DNA of 64,000 nt from Cellulomonas sp. APG4 (GCF_009996735.1 NZ_JAACYI010000019.1:1-64000), one strand, 5' to 3'. Numbered from the stretch's first letter, positions 25,782 to 34,999 are shown. Translations and numbers: made by a program. The notes: generated from the sequence alone by a model not told the origin.

Positions 25782-26054
25782 ATGGCCGACCAGTCCACCC
25801 CGCGATGGTTTCGGGCCCGTACGCCCGCGGCGCTTGGTGCCGCCCTGCGCCATGTGCGGCGCTCGAGGGGCCTGACCCAGACCGAGCTCGGGGATCGCAT
25901 CGGAGCTTCGCGGCCGACCGTCTCGCGGATGGATCGTGGCAGCGAGACGGTCTCGCTCGGCACGGTGCTGGACGTCGTCGCAGAGTGCGGTTTCGAGTTG
26001 ATCGTCGTCCCCCGCGGCTCGATGCTCAAGGTGGAGTTCCCCGAGGACCAGTAG
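25782..26054 (+). CDS. XRE-family regulator (HipB-like)
   Basis: The 90-residue product holds a clear helix-turn-helix: LRHVRRSRGLTQTELGDRIG and ASRPTVSRMDRGSETVSLGT, followed by a HipB-like tail (VVAECGFELIVVPRG). HipB antitoxins normally precede a hipA kinase; none follows here. The next gene (26137) is unrelated in appearance. It may be an orphan regulator of the element or of the neighbouring cargo. Confidence 0.8.
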   Translation: MADQSTPRWFRARTPAALGAALRHVRRSRGLTQTELGDRIGASRPTVSRMDRGSETVSLGTVLDVVAECGFELIVVPRGSMLKVEFPEDQ

Positions 26055-26136
26055 CGCGGACCTTCGCCCGCACGATGGCTGACCGGTGCACACTAAGTGG
26101 CGTGACTCGTGACCTCCATGACCCTGGCGCGAACCC

Positions 26137-26550
26137 GTGACGCAGGTTGGCTACGACGAGCTCGACCTCACCACGGCGACCGGGGCGTGGGCGATCGTGG
26201 CCGAGAAGGCCACCACCTACCTCGACCTCCGCACCACTCGGGTCCTGCGGCAGCCAGGGCCGGACGCTGACCCGGACCGGCACGACGGCTGCTGGGTGCC
26301 GCTGGTGGCACTCCGGGACTGGGACACCACCGAGGTCAAGCTCATCAGGGTCGGGCATGAGCGGCTGGCGTGGATCACCGCCCCTGAAGGCGTCGAGGGC
26401 CGCGCCCAGCTCGCGCACGTCCAGCGAGTCGTGCGCGCGATCCGCCAGGTAGCGCCCGAGGACGTCCCGGTGGGGCGCCCGGTGGACCCCGACGCAGGGT
26501 GGCGCCTGCCGGACCGCGGGTGGGACGAACTGCGTTACCCCGAGGACTGA
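26137..26550 (+). CDS. Hypothetical protein
   Basis: GTG-started, 137 residues, acidic. The central part is beta-rich (TEVKLIRVGHERLAWITAPE) and the end is proline-rich. No motif recognised. It lies 82 bp after the regulator gene, in the same direction. Confidence 0.45.
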   Translation: MTQVGYDELDLTTATGAWAIVAEKATTYLDLRTTRVLRQPGPDADPDRHDGCWVPLVALRDWDTTEVKLIRVGHERLAWITAPEGVEGRAQLAHVQRVVRAIRQVAPEDVPVGRPVDPDAGWRLPDRGWDELRYPED

Positions 26551-26575
26551 CCACCCGCGTGGACTCACCCGCCGG

Positions 26576-27169
26576 TCAGTCCCGGGGGAGACCCATCGCG
26601 AGGGAGTTGCACCTCTCGCAACGCCGCATCCCGCGCGGTGGCCACGGGTGGTCGGTGTAGACCCCGACGCTCTCCCCGCAGAGCGCCCATCCGGGGACTG
26701 ACACACCAGCCAGTGCATGTACGAGACCGTCCTCCGGGGCGGGGCGTCCCTCACGTGGCACCGACCGGGTCCACGCCTGCACGAGGTCGTCGCGCTTGAG
26801 CCCGCTGGTCAGCCCGCGGGACGCCGCGCCCGGCTGGGGTATGAGCTCGATGTCCCACGTGTGGTCACCGGTGCGCTGTTCGAGCATGTGGTTGTAGGCG
26901 TCCCAGCGGGACGTCCACTTCTTCGCGTTGCTGGTGTGCGGGGTGTACCCGCCGATTGAGTCCCACCACAGGCCGCTGTGGTCGAGGCGGACCCGCCAGC
27001 ACCGGCCCGACGCAATCTCCGCGTCGCGCGCCGCGACGAGCTCGTCGGGGTCCACCTGGGGGCCGCGGGATCGAGCGGACGGCTCGATCGGCTTCGCAGC
27101 GTCAGGGCGGATGCGACGCGTTCCCGTGTGGCTCTCGCTACGGGCGACCAGGCGCGGGTCGTGCTCCAT
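26576..27169 (-). CDS. Hypothetical protein with C-terminal zinc-binding cysteines
   Basis: ATG 27169 gives 197 residues. Tryptophan-rich centre (SGRCWRVRLDHSGLWWDSIG) and a C-terminal GWALCGESVGVYTDHPWPPR followed by RRCERCNSLAM, so C-x-n-C-x2-C could hold zinc. Its end is convergent with the 26137-26550 gene. Backbone-type gene of unknown function. Confidence 0.5.
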   Translation of the reverse strand: MEHDPRLVARSESHTGTRRIRPDAAKPIEPSARSRGPQVDPDELVAARDAEIASGRCWRVRLDHSGLWWDSIGGYTPHTSNAKKWTSRWDAYNHMLEQRTGDHTWDIELIPQPGAASRGLTSGLKRDDLVQAWTRSVPREGRPAPEDGLVHALAGVSVPGWALCGESVGVYTDHPWPPRGMRRCERCNSLAMGLPRD

Positions 27170-27244
27170 GCACTCGACGGTAGAGGCTCCCGCCGACAGG
27201 GCAGGACGAGGCACGCGGGGGACGCCCACGATGTCACCGGGGCG

Positions 27245-28357
27245 TCAGTAGGCAGTCGCGGTGTACTCGCGTGCGTCGATGCGGGCACCGTCCCAGTGCT
27301 CGTTGATCAGGTGCTGGGGGAGGGTGACCCCGCCCTGCAGGTACCGGGCGGTGCAGACGATCTCACCGTCAGCGTCCCGGAACACGACGACTCCGCCGGC
27401 GTCTGTCGCGACAACCCCGGCGGTGTTCTCCTCGTTGTACCGGGCGATCCGCATGCCCGCGGTGAGCCGGGCAGCCAGGGTGCCCTCCGGCAGGCCCAGC
27501 AGGCCCTGCTCGATCTGGACCAGGTGCCGGTCGACGTCGCCCTGCCCGTTGAGGAACTGGTCGGTGTGCACGCAGTTGAGCTGGACGTACTGCCCGTCGA
27601 CCAGTTCCCATCGCACGTGCAGGGAGCAGCCTTCCGGGAGGACGTCCGGGGTGATGTGCTCGATCAGGTTCTTGTGGCGCAGGCCCTGCTCGCGGATCTC
27701 GGCGCGGATCTCGTCACCGATCCACCGCGGCCCGATCACCGGGCCGGTCGCAGCCTGCTCGAGTTCGGCGGCGAGCCGGGCGTCCCGCGCCGCACGGTCG
27801 GGCGTGGCCCGCGCCGCCTGCTCGGCTTCCCACGCCGCCCGCTGCTCACGCTCCAGCGCGGCGAAGTGCTCCTCGTCGTCGCGCTCCCGCTCCTCCCAGT
27901 ACTCCGCGTCAACCTTCGCGTACCGGGCGCGGAGGTCGGCCTCCTCCTCGGGGGTGTACCGGTCCGGGCCACCAACCCGGACGGTGTACGCCCCGTCGAT
28001 GTCCTTGCGGACCTCGAACGTCGGGTCGCCGGTCGCGTCCAGGCGCACCCGGACCCTCGTGTAGCCCTCGGTGGTCATGCCGTACTCGTACTCGGTCACC
28101 TGGTCGAGGAGCCGCACGACGACGGCGAGGCCGTCAGCGTGGACGCTGACGTTGTTCGTGGTGCCGCACCACCCGTACACGCGCTCCTCGCCGGACATGT
28201 TCGTCACGTACGGGGTGGGGGAGAGCGCGGTGTGCGACTTCCCCGTGCTCGTGTCGGTGATCGTCGCCAGGTACACCACGTCGCCGTGGCGGAGCTCACC
28301 GGTGAGGGGAGCGTCGAGGTCGCGGTAGAAGCGGGCGATGCGGTACGTGCTGGTCAA
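27245..28357 (-). CDS. Hypothetical protein with central coiled coil
   Basis: A TTG at 28357 with GGGAGAAG upstream is chosen; it gives 370 residues and puts operator copy 3 57 bp upstream, like other genes of this regulon. The N-terminal ~140 residues look beta-rich, then a charged helix with EEEADLRARYAKVDAEYWEE and REQRAAWEAEQAARATPDRA forms a coiled coil. The end is alpha/beta (AGVVATDAGGVVVFRDADGE). No family recognised. It is probably a backbone protein of the element. Confidence 0.55.
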   Translation of the reverse strand: MTSTYRIARFYRDLDAPLTGELRHGDVVYLATITDTSTGKSHTALSPTPYVTNMSGEERVYGWCGTTNNVSVHADGLAVVVRLLDQVTEYEYGMTTEGYTRVRVRLDATGDPTFEVRKDIDGAYTVRVGGPDRYTPEEEADLRARYAKVDAEYWEERERDDEEHFAALEREQRAAWEAEQAARATPDRAARDARLAAELEQAATGPVIGPRWIGDEIRAEIREQGLRHKNLIEHITPDVLPEGCSLHVRWELVDGQYVQLNCVHTDQFLNGQGDVDRHLVQIEQGLLGLPEGTLAARLTAGMRIARYNEENTAGVVATDAGGVVVFRDADGEIVCTARYLQGGVTLPQHLINEHWDGARIDAREYTATAY

Positions 28358-28413
28358 GATCTTCTCCCTATTCGTGAGGCCCCTGCCCCGTTGTGTACGG
28401 ACGACTCGGCTGT

Positions 28414-28423
28414 TGTATAGACA
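28414..28423 (-). promoter_or_regulatory. Element-wide operator, copy 3 (TGTATAGACA on +)
   Basis: A full 10-base match, with a further inverted TCTA at 28425-28428 (TAGACAGTCTA). It lies in the region between the leftward gene starting at 28357 and the rightward genes from 28515, so it could serve both. Confidence 0.65.
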
Positions 28424-28514
28424 GTCTACGAGTGGTCTCCTACACGTCTGCTTTTCGGGCGTCCCCGATGACCGGGGCGCGCCTCCCAGGACCCAGTTGT
28501 GGGAAGGTGAGCGA

Positions 28515-28757
28515 GTGACCTCGCGGGCGACGTTCCAGGATCGGATGGTCACCGCACAAGCGCGGTGGGTGGCGTGGTGCGCCGCGCACGAGGTTGACCC
28601 GCAGGCCGCGACGGTGCGGCACGTTCAGGACGCGGTCCTGGACCACCAGCTCGCCGGCCTCGACGTCGACGACGTCGTGGACCTCCTCGACGCGGCGGCG
28701 ATCGCCACCGGCACCGGGCGCGACACCCGGCTTCTCGACCTGCGGATCGCCCTGTGA
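28515..28757 (+). CDS. Small helical protein, paralogue of 48231-48494
   Basis: GTG 28515 gives 80 residues. The sequence RWVAWCAAHEVDPQAATVRH and the following DVVDLLDAAAIATG match the product of 48231-48494 (TWLSWCALHEVDAHTATATT and DIIDAAGLMVG) along their whole length. Two copies in one element suggest a duplicated regulatory or structural role. The stop overlaps the next GTG. Confidence 0.55.
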   Translation: MTSRATFQDRMVTAQARWVAWCAAHEVDPQAATVRHVQDAVLDHQLAGLDVDDVVDLLDAAAIATGTGRDTRLLDLRIAL

Positions 28758-29017
28758 CCGCCCCACGGGTCGCGGTGACGCGCGCTCAGGTCGCGGCCGC
28801 GCGCGGGAAGCTCGTCACGGACGCGAGGCAGGGTCGGGACACCCCGGCGTGGGTGGGCCGGGTGGCGTGCGCTGACGGCGACCCGGCATGGGAGCCGGGA
28901 GGGGAGGGCCTGGCACGGGTCGCGGCGTGGCGTCGACGGTTCGAGCTCGCCCGGCGACGTCAGCGCGCATGGGTGACCCTCACTGCCGTCCTGCATAGTG
29001 GGCGACGCGCGACCTGA
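28754..29017 (+). CDS. Small basic hypothetical protein
   Basis: GTG 28754 overlaps the previous stop codon. The product has 87 residues with helical basic parts (VTRAQVAAARGKLVTDARQG and FELARRRQRAWVTLT). No family recognised. It ends the operon, and a hairpin follows. Confidence 0.5.
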   Translation: MTAPRVAVTRAQVAAARGKLVTDARQGRDTPAWVGRVACADGDPAWEPGGEGLARVAAWRRRFELARRRQRAWVTLTAVLHSGRRAT

Positions 29018-29029
29018 CGTGAGCAACGG

Positions 29030-29059
29030 GAGGCCCCACCTAGGCGGGGCCTCCCGCGG
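29030..29059. terminator. Bidirectional hairpin terminator
   Basis: GGGAGGCCCC and GGGGCCTCCC pair around a short loop. It lies between two convergent genes (stops at 29017 and 29062), so it can end both transcripts. Confidence 0.8.
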
Positions 29060-29061
29060 CG

Positions 29062-30207
29062 TTATGCGGCCTGGGCGGTGCCGCTGGCCCAGAAGCCCGC
29101 GACGGCCCGCTCAAACCGGTCACGGGCTTCCTGACCAGTCAGTCCGCGCAGGTCGACCCAGGTGTCGATCGCGCGGGGCGCACCGCGCAGCGACTCGACC
29201 CGGATCGAGCCGTCCTCGAGGGGGATCGCCCGTACCCGCGCGCGCCCGGGCCGGGTGTTGAACTCGGCGGCGAGGTCGACCGCGTGGCCGACTTCCTCGT
29301 TGCCGCCCTCCGCGGCAAGCTCAGCCCGCCATCGGTCACGTAGGCGCCACCCGCGCACGTCGAGGGGCACCTGGGACACTGGGATCGTGCCGGCGCGCAC
29401 TGCCGCGTCCGCTTCCGTGTAGGAGATCGTGTCCCAGTCGATGCGTACGGACGCGGGCCGGGGGACGACGCGCCCCGACCGGATCGCGTCGTCCCGTAGC
29501 GCACGCCGCTTGCGGGCCCACCACGTGGCCCAGTCCTCCGTTGTCTTCCCGTGCGTCGCGAGCCATTGCCATTCAGTGCGGTACCGGTCGGCGACGAAGC
29601 GTTGCTGCGCCCGCCCGGTGAGCCGGTCACGGTGCGCCTGCCACGCCGCCTCTTGTTCTGGGGAGAGGACCGGTGGGCGCAGACCCCGGTAGTGCTCCTC
29701 CCCGGCGGCGAGGTAGTCCCAGTGCGCCTGGGTGACCCGCTCGGCAGGCAGGCCCTCCAGGTGTGCGCGGTACCTCGCTAGGTTCGCCGCCTGGGTGGGG
29801 GTCAGGTCACCCGCAGGGACCTGGAGCGGTTCGCGGGCCTGCGTAGCGAGCGGGTGCGCGGCGGCCGCGGCTCGCACCTCAGGCTGCTTGTCAGCCAGGC
29901 CGAGTCGGACCACGTTGACGTCCTTGGTGGTCGCCAGGTACGCGGCCCGTTCGTCACCGCGCCTCGCCCTGGTGCCGAGGAGGGCGCCGCTCTCGTGATC
30001 GCGGATCTCCTCCCGCCAGTACGCGGGGTCAACGCGGTCGAAGACTGCGGCGGCTTCAGGGTTGTGGGCGGTCAGGCGGGCGATGGCGCGCTCCCGGCCA
30101 CGTGCTGCCTTCCGCTGCACGTTGGTGGACCCGCCGCGCCGGCCACCGTGGCGGCCATCGCACCGGCGACGGGCTGGGGATCCGGGTTCACTTCCTGAGC
30201 GGCACAT
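29062..30207 (-). CDS. Hypothetical protein (381 aa)
   Basis: ATG 30207 is preceded by GAGGAACC. The N-terminal region is very basic (SPARRRCDGRHGGRRGGSTN and QRKAARGRERAIARL), the centre helical with many tryptophans (WQWLATHGKTTEDWATWW) and the end beta-rich. The N-terminal part contains VNVVRLGLADKQPEVRAAAA, which resembles one HEAT-like repeat. It may bind nucleic acid. Operator copy 4 lies 36 bp upstream. Function unknown. Confidence 0.55.
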   Translation of the reverse strand: MCRSGSEPGSPARRRCDGRHGGRRGGSTNVQRKAARGRERAIARLTAHNPEAAAVFDRVDPAYWREEIRDHESGALLGTRARRGDERAAYLATTKDVNVVRLGLADKQPEVRAAAAAHPLATQAREPLQVPAGDLTPTQAANLARYRAHLEGLPAERVTQAHWDYLAAGEEHYRGLRPPVLSPEQEAAWQAHRDRLTGRAQQRFVADRYRTEWQWLATHGKTTEDWATWWARKRRALRDDAIRSGRVVPRPASVRIDWDTISYTEADAAVRAGTIPVSQVPLDVRGWRLRDRWRAELAAEGGNEEVGHAVDLAAEFNTRPGRARVRAIPLEDGSIRVESLRGAPRAIDTWVDLRGLTGQEARDRFERAVAGFWASGTAQAA

Positions 30208-30243
30208 CGGGGGGTTCCTCCTCGCCGGGATCGGGCGTCCCGC

Positions 30244-30253
30244 TGTATAGACA
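30244..30253 (-). promoter_or_regulatory. Element-wide operator, copy 4 (TGTATAGACA on +)
   Basis: A full 10-base match, 36 bp upstream of the leftward start at 30207. Confidence 0.65.
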
Positions 30254-30291
30254 CGATAGGTGACGGGTCCGACACTGTCCGCGGGCGGCCC

Positions 30292-30447
30292 CTACCCACA
30301 GCCGAGCGCCTTGAGCGCCTCGACGAGCGCGTCGAGCTTGGCGGTCAGGTCCTGCAGGAGCGAGACGGCACCGGTGAGGGCGAGGGCGATCGTGGCGAAG
30401 CGGGTCGTAGGGGTGGGGGACTGGGGAACGTTCTCTGCGCTGCTCAT
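30292..30447 (-). CDS. Short helical protein (51 aa)
   Basis: ATG 30447 opens a 51-codon frame not overlapped by another gene. The product has a mildly hydrophobic helix (FATIALALTGAVSLLQDL) and an amphipathic helix (LDALVEALKALG). It could be a holin-like or membrane-associated peptide. It fits the gap between the leftward genes on either side. Confidence 0.45.
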   Translation of the reverse strand: MSSAENVPQSPTPTTRFATIALALTGAVSLLQDLTAKLDALVEALKALGCG

Positions 30448-30618
30448 GACCTGGACCGTCCGGAGCAGTCCCGGTCACGCACGGAGGGACGCCCGATCTT
30501 GCTGGCGCCCAGGTCAGACCCCGTTCCCCGCCCTCGCGACGCCGGGGCCTTCCCCGAGCGCACCCGGCGCGTGGCATGGCTCCCAGCGGCCTCGGGCGGG
30601 CGTGTCAGCGGACACGAC

Positions 30619-30651
30619 GACGCCCCGCACACGAACTGTGTGCGGGGCGTC
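30619..30651 (-). terminator. Hairpin terminator
   Basis: GACGCCCCGCACAC and GTGTGCGGGGCGTC form a 14-bp stem with a short loop. It lies 13 bases after the stop at 30664 and closes the leftward operon 34999-30664. Confidence 0.8.
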
Positions 30652-30663
30652 GCTACGGGTAGG

Positions 30664-30900
30664 TCAGAGGAGCGCGGATGCGGCCATGATCGCCGCGGCG
30701 GTTGCCAGCAGGCCCCCGTAGACGGTGGCCGTGGTGAGCACGTACCGGTCGAACGCGGCGGCCTGCGCTTCGGTCGCGTCGGACGGCCACGCCTGGCCGT
30801 GGGTCACCCGGTGGGCGACCGACCGCCAGAACGGGGAGAGCCGGCGGGGCGCTCGAGGGGGCGTGGGGTTCTGGGTTGCTGCTCGGTGCTTGCTGCTCAT
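30664..30900 (-). CDS. Small membrane protein (78 aa)
   Basis: ATG 30900 overlaps the stop of the hydrolase gene (ATGA). A basic N-terminus (KHRAATQNPTPPRAPRRLSP) precedes one membrane segment at the very end (VYGGLLATAAAIMAASALL). It is the last gene of the transfer-like operon, perhaps a small subunit of that complex. Confidence 0.55.
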   Translation of the reverse strand: MSSKHRAATQNPTPPRAPRRLSPFWRSVAHRVTHGQAWPSDATEAQAAAFDRYVLTTATVYGGLLATAAAIMAASALL

Positions 30901-32264
30901 GGTGCTGCTGTTCCTTCCGTGCGGGTTGCTGCGGCTGGGGGCGTGGTGTTGTTCACCGTGGCGGTGGCGGTGAAGGTGGCGGCAACTGCGGGGGAGGTGG
31001 GGTTCCCCATGAACTCCCAGTGCCAGGGCTCGAGCGGGCCGAACCCACCGGCCTGCGCCCACGGGGGGTTCACCCACCCGTACTTGGGGCCGTGCTCCAT
31101 CATCCAGAGGTAGTTCGGCATGTTGTACTGGTTGACGCCACCGAAGTTCGCCAGGTCAAGGGCCATCCCCCACCCGTGGTTCGACGTCCCTGGGGTTGCT
31201 GCCAGGGGTCCCTTCGCTCGCTTCGTCGCGACCTGCGCCTCATAGGAGCGGTACGAGGACGTGATCGCGAGGTTCTTCCCGTGATCGGCCTTGTACTCGC
31301 GGTTCAGAGCGACGATCGCGTCCACCGCGTCACACCGGGCCAGGTGCTGCGGAGCCCAGGGGATCGCGCACATCGCCGCGAGGGGGATCTTGCCGTTGGA
31401 GTACCCGCCCCACGGCTGTGGCTTGCGGTACACCCCGTCCCACACGATGGGGGTGAAGTCGTCACCGAGGAGTTCGCACCCAGCCCCGTCATCAGGGGTG
31501 TGCCTGAGCGGGACGGTGCGGTCACCGTCGTCACCGAGCTCGGGGCGGTCCAGGTCAGGGTGCGGTGCCACCGCGGCCAGGTCGTCCCACAGGGTGTCCA
31601 CCGCGGCGCGGGCGAGTGTTTCCCACTTCGCGTATGCGTTCGGGTGCCCGGACCGCTGCACTGCCTGCGCGGCGACGGTCACCGCCGCGTCCTCCCACCC
31701 GTCGACGTCCACGAGGCCAGGGTTCGTCGTCGCCCCGTAGAGGAAGGCAGTCGTGGCGTATACGGGGTCGGTGATCTGCTCGGTCGTGCCCCATCCCATG
31801 CTCGGGCGCTGCTGAAACAGCCCAAGGGAGTCCCGGTCACCACCGTCGAGGTTCCGCAGGGATGACTCCTGCATCGCGGTCGCGATCGCCACGACGCCGG
31901 CCTGCCGCTGCACCGCGTCAGCGGCACCACCGGGCACGACCACGGACCCCTTCACCACGGCGAGGATCGTCACGGCGTGCCCGGACTGCTCGGACGTCAA
32001 CCCGTCCAGGGTGACGTCCGAGCCCCCTGGGGTAGGGGTGTCCCCGGCGAAACACGCGTCGTACTCATCCTGCTCGGCCTGTGCGACCGCGGCAGCTGTT
32101 TCGGCGGTGATCTGCGCGATCATCGCCGCGGCCGCGACCCCCGCGACCGGGGGACCCAGGACGAGGACCGCACACGCCCCACCGACCACCGCCCGCCCAC
32201 GTGGCGTGGACAGGATCTGCGCACCAACGCGCAGAGCGACCTTGCCGACAACAGCCCACGCCAC
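30897..32264 (-). CDS. Cell-wall hydrolase: lytic-transglycosylase-like and M15 peptidase domains
   Basis: GTG 32264 with GGGAGGG upstream gives 455 residues. A membrane segment lies at about 27-50 (AVVGGACAVLVLGPPVAGV). The first half has AIATAMQESSLRNL and SLGLFQQRPSMGWGT, a transglycosylase-like pattern with Glu in MQESS. The second half is a VanY/M15-type D-Ala-D-Ala peptidase: ITSSYRSYEAQ, GTSNHGWGMALDLANF (H, D) and PWHWEFMG (H) supply the zinc ligands. Such enzymes open peptidoglycan for conjugation machines. It sits directly after the TrbL-like gene, which supports that role. Confidence 0.8.
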   Translation of the reverse strand: MAWAVVGKVALRVGAQILSTPRGRAVVGGACAVLVLGPPVAGVAAAAMIAQITAETAAAVAQAEQDEYDACFAGDTPTPGGSDVTLDGLTSEQSGHAVTILAVVKGSVVVPGGAADAVQRQAGVVAIATAMQESSLRNLDGGDRDSLGLFQQRPSMGWGTTEQITDPVYATTAFLYGATTNPGLVDVDGWEDAAVTVAAQAVQRSGHPNAYAKWETLARAAVDTLWDDLAAVAPHPDLDRPELGDDGDRTVPLRHTPDDGAGCELLGDDFTPIVWDGVYRKPQPWGGYSNGKIPLAAMCAIPWAPQHLARCDAVDAIVALNREYKADHGKNLAITSSYRSYEAQVATKRAKGPLAATPGTSNHGWGMALDLANFGGVNQYNMPNYLWMMEHGPKYGWVNPPWAQAGGFGPLEPWHWEFMGNPTSPAVAATFTATATVNNTTPPAAATRTEGTAAP

Positions 32265-32267
32265 AGC

Positions 32268-34733
32268 TCAGCCCTCCCAGTCGTAGAAGAGCCTGGCCGC
32301 GGCGCGCTCAGCGGCTCGCTGTGCACCGCTCGCGTCTTCGTACGCGCGGAGGGCGTCACGGGTCGCCGGACCTAGCCCGTGCTCACGGACGACGTCGTCA
32401 GCCGTCTTGCTGCCGCTGTCGAGGGCGGCCTTGAGCTTCTCGATCAGGTCGACCCCGACGCCGTCAAGGGCGTCCTCGAGGGTGACGTTCGCGGCCTGGA
32501 ACTCCGCCTGCGCCTTGTCGACGACCTCGGTGCGGGTCGCCAGCTCGACCTTGAACTCGTGCGCGGCACGCACCCCCGCCTGCGCAGGAGCCATGCCCGC
32601 CTTCACGTGGTCAGCGGTGCGGGCCTCCACCCACAACTCCCGGCCGTCCACGAGCGAGTCGCGGTGCGCGGTCGCCTGCTGCAGCCGGGCGTCAGCGGTG
32701 TGGACGTCTGCCATCGCAGCGTCCTGACGTGCCTCGGCGGCCTTCGCGAACGTTGGCGTCTGCACCACCGCACGCCACGCCTGGGCACGGTCACGGGTCG
32801 TGTCACGCACGGCCTGCTCGGCGTGCCCGGCGCGTTCCTCGACGTCATGCCCACGGAGCGCCTGCTCCTGCGCCTGTAGAGCCTGCTGCCCGGCGGCCCG
32901 CGCTCGTGCGTCCTTCGAGTGCGCGACGAGCCGCCCCGCTGTGGCAGAGCTTGTCACCGCACCACCGAGCCCACGGGAGTTGGCGCCACGAAGCATCCCG
33001 GCGGCTGCACCACTGACACGCGACCCGGCGCCGGCACCTGCGGCACCACCCGCGAGCCCAACCGCCCCGAGGACGGCGGCCTTGCCCGCACCACTGACGC
33101 GATCCAGGGCAGCGGTGGCGCCCGCTGGGGCGACCCCAGCAGCTTCGTGCATCCATTCGCCGACCTGCTTGACGAGCTTCGCGGCGACGACCACCAAGGC
33201 GAGACCGAGGATGCCCACGGCGATCGGGCGGAGCGCTGCTGGCAGGGCGAGGTTTACCCCGGCGTACCCGCCGTCCACGAGACGCTGCACCTGCACCAGG
33301 GCCCACAGGACGACCCCAAGGGCGGCACCGGTCGCGACACGGGTGATGAGCGTCGAAACGAGCGCTTCCGCCCACCTCCGCACGATCGTTGGGCGGGCCA
33401 GACCGACGAGGCCGACGATCGGCGCGATCGCGATGTAGACAATCAAGCTGATCTCGGCGACGACGGCCATCAGCCCGAGGGCGGCGAGGGCGAGCATCGC
33501 CGGCACGATCGCGATCCCGGTGCCCGTCGCGGTCAGCGCAGCGTCGGTAGCGCCACGCGCGACGGTGTACGTGATCGGGTCGTTCTCCTCGAGGTGCCTC
33601 AGCATCGCGGTGCGCAAGACCCACTTGTAGGAGCAGAGGGCTTCGGGGTTGAGGTCCTCAAACTCGGGGTTGCTGACGTCGACCGTTTCGGGGGAGCGCC
33701 CGGACACCGCGCAGCGCGCTTCTTCGCGGCGGTGCAGGACGGACGCTTCCTGCTCGGTGTACGCCGCCGTCCACCGCCACACCTCAGCCATCGTGGGCTG
33801 GCCCGCCGTCTGGGAGGGGATCGCCGCGACCGGGACCGGGACCGTCCAGTCGCGGGTGATGTCCGGCACACCACTGGACTTCGTCATCGTGAACGCGTCT
33901 GGTGCGGGGTCGTCACCAGCTTCACCGAGCGCCCCACCACCCCATGTCGTACCGACGAGGGCGTCGAGCACCCCAGTGGAGAGGTCGCCGCCACCGGTGC
34001 CCTGCACCGTCCCGAGAAATGCGGACTTCGTGATGCCCGTGACCGTGTCGTTCACGGACCGAACGACACCGAAACCGGCGCTGGTGGAGAGGAGCCCGAG
34101 GCCGGCGATGACCGCGACCATCCACACGAGCCCGCCCCACGCCTGCTGGGAGCGCCCACGTGCCATGCGGATCATCGCCGCGCAAAGAGCCAGCGCGATG
34201 ATCGCGGGCGCCCACTCGAGGAAAAAGCTGCCGTGGAGCGCCTTCACAAGGGTTTCCGCACCGCCCAGCAGCGCGCCCACAACCTTCCCACCGAGAGCAA
34301 AATCGATGACCGCGCCCGCGAATCGCAGCGGTGTGACCACGAGCCAGTTCCACGCGACGTTCGCGATCGTCGCGCTGCCCTTGCCGGTGGCGTCACACCA
34401 GCTCATCCCGAAAGTGCCGTAGTTCATGCCCAACCCGGCGGGGTAACGGGCGACCTCCCCAGCAGCGGGGTGGACGGCCGCGTACACGCCCTCGTCGCCG
34501 CCGTCCGGGCCGGCGTAGCGCTTGACCTGGGCGCTGGTGCCCCACTGCGCGGACCCAGTGATCTCGGGCAGGGTCTGGTCGGGGTCGCAGCCGAGCGCGT
34601 ACGCCGGTTCGGCACTGACGAGCGCCCCGGCGAGGACGCCAAGGCCAACGAGGACGGAGGCCACGGACAAGGCGAGGGGGCGCGCCCACCGGCGCCGCTT
34701 TGGGGTGGCTGCTGGGGTGCTCATCGGGGTCAC
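32268..34733 (-). CDS. TrbL/VirB6-like conjugal membrane protein
   Basis: GTG 34733 gives 821 residues. A signal-like segment (LALSVASVLVGLGVLAGAL) is followed by an external part, then five to six membrane segments between ~140 and ~540 (for example AEISLIVYIAIAPIVGLVGL and GILGLALVVVAAKLVKQVG). The C-terminal ~270 residues are a soluble, alanine-rich helical tail with coiled coils. Such architecture belongs to the TrbL/VirB6 class, which forms the inner-membrane channel of type IV secretion. No VirB4 or VirD4 gene is near. The GTG overlaps the stop of the helix-turn-helix gene. Confidence 0.65.
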   Translation of the reverse strand: MTPMSTPAATPKRRRWARPLALSVASVLVGLGVLAGALVSAEPAYALGCDPDQTLPEITGSAQWGTSAQVKRYAGPDGGDEGVYAAVHPAAGEVARYPAGLGMNYGTFGMSWCDATGKGSATIANVAWNWLVVTPLRFAGAVIDFALGGKVVGALLGGAETLVKALHGSFFLEWAPAIIALALCAAMIRMARGRSQQAWGGLVWMVAVIAGLGLLSTSAGFGVVRSVNDTVTGITKSAFLGTVQGTGGGDLSTGVLDALVGTTWGGGALGEAGDDPAPDAFTMTKSSGVPDITRDWTVPVPVAAIPSQTAGQPTMAEVWRWTAAYTEQEASVLHRREEARCAVSGRSPETVDVSNPEFEDLNPEALCSYKWVLRTAMLRHLEENDPITYTVARGATDAALTATGTGIAIVPAMLALAALGLMAVVAEISLIVYIAIAPIVGLVGLARPTIVRRWAEALVSTLITRVATGAALGVVLWALVQVQRLVDGGYAGVNLALPAALRPIAVGILGLALVVVAAKLVKQVGEWMHEAAGVAPAGATAALDRVSGAGKAAVLGAVGLAGGAAGAGAGSRVSGAAAGMLRGANSRGLGGAVTSSATAGRLVAHSKDARARAAGQQALQAQEQALRGHDVEERAGHAEQAVRDTTRDRAQAWRAVVQTPTFAKAAEARQDAAMADVHTADARLQQATAHRDSLVDGRELWVEARTADHVKAGMAPAQAGVRAAHEFKVELATRTEVVDKAQAEFQAANVTLEDALDGVGVDLIEKLKAALDSGSKTADDVVREHGLGPATRDALRAYEDASGAQRAAERAAARLFYDWEG

Positions 34734-34999
34734 CGTGCTTCCGTGTGCGGGGTGGGGTGTGTGCGGGTGGTGGCCCTGGTGGGGAGGTCGTTGAGGTACG
34801 CGTCGAGGTCGGCGCGAAGCACGAGGGTTCGACGGCCGTCGCGGCGGGCCGGCAAGGAACCGTCAGCGAGACGCCGGTAGACGGTGGCGGGGTGTACCCC
34901 GAGGAGCTGCGCGACCTCGGTGGGGGCGAGCGCAAGGCGCGCGTCATAGGGCACCGCGGGGGCGGTGTGTGCGGGGGCTGCGAGGCTCTGCGTGCTCAT
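34730..34999 (-). CDS. Excisionase-type helix-turn-helix protein
   Basis: The 89-residue product has LAPTEVAQLLGVHPATVYRR followed by DGSLPARRDGRRTLVLRADL, the winged helix of the excisionase/MerR-like family. ATG 34999 stands six bases after TAGGCT and 18 after operator copy 5, so its mRNA is likely leaderless. It is the first gene of the transfer-like operon that runs to 30664 and could control it. Confidence 0.75.
   Translation of the reverse strand: MSTQSLAAPAHTAPAVPYDARLALAPTEVAQLLGVHPATVYRRLADGSLPARRDGRRTLVLRADLDAYLNDLPTRATTRTHPTPHTEAR

Noticed and set aside
25782-26054. A HipAB toxin-antitoxin pair
   Set aside because: The HipB-like regulator is present but no HipA kinase follows within the element.
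32919-34880. A 653-residue rightward protein antisense to the TrbL-like gene
   Set aside because: The composition (His, Arg, Asp, Gly) is that of a shadow frame. The minus-strand product has membrane segments and a conserved architecture.
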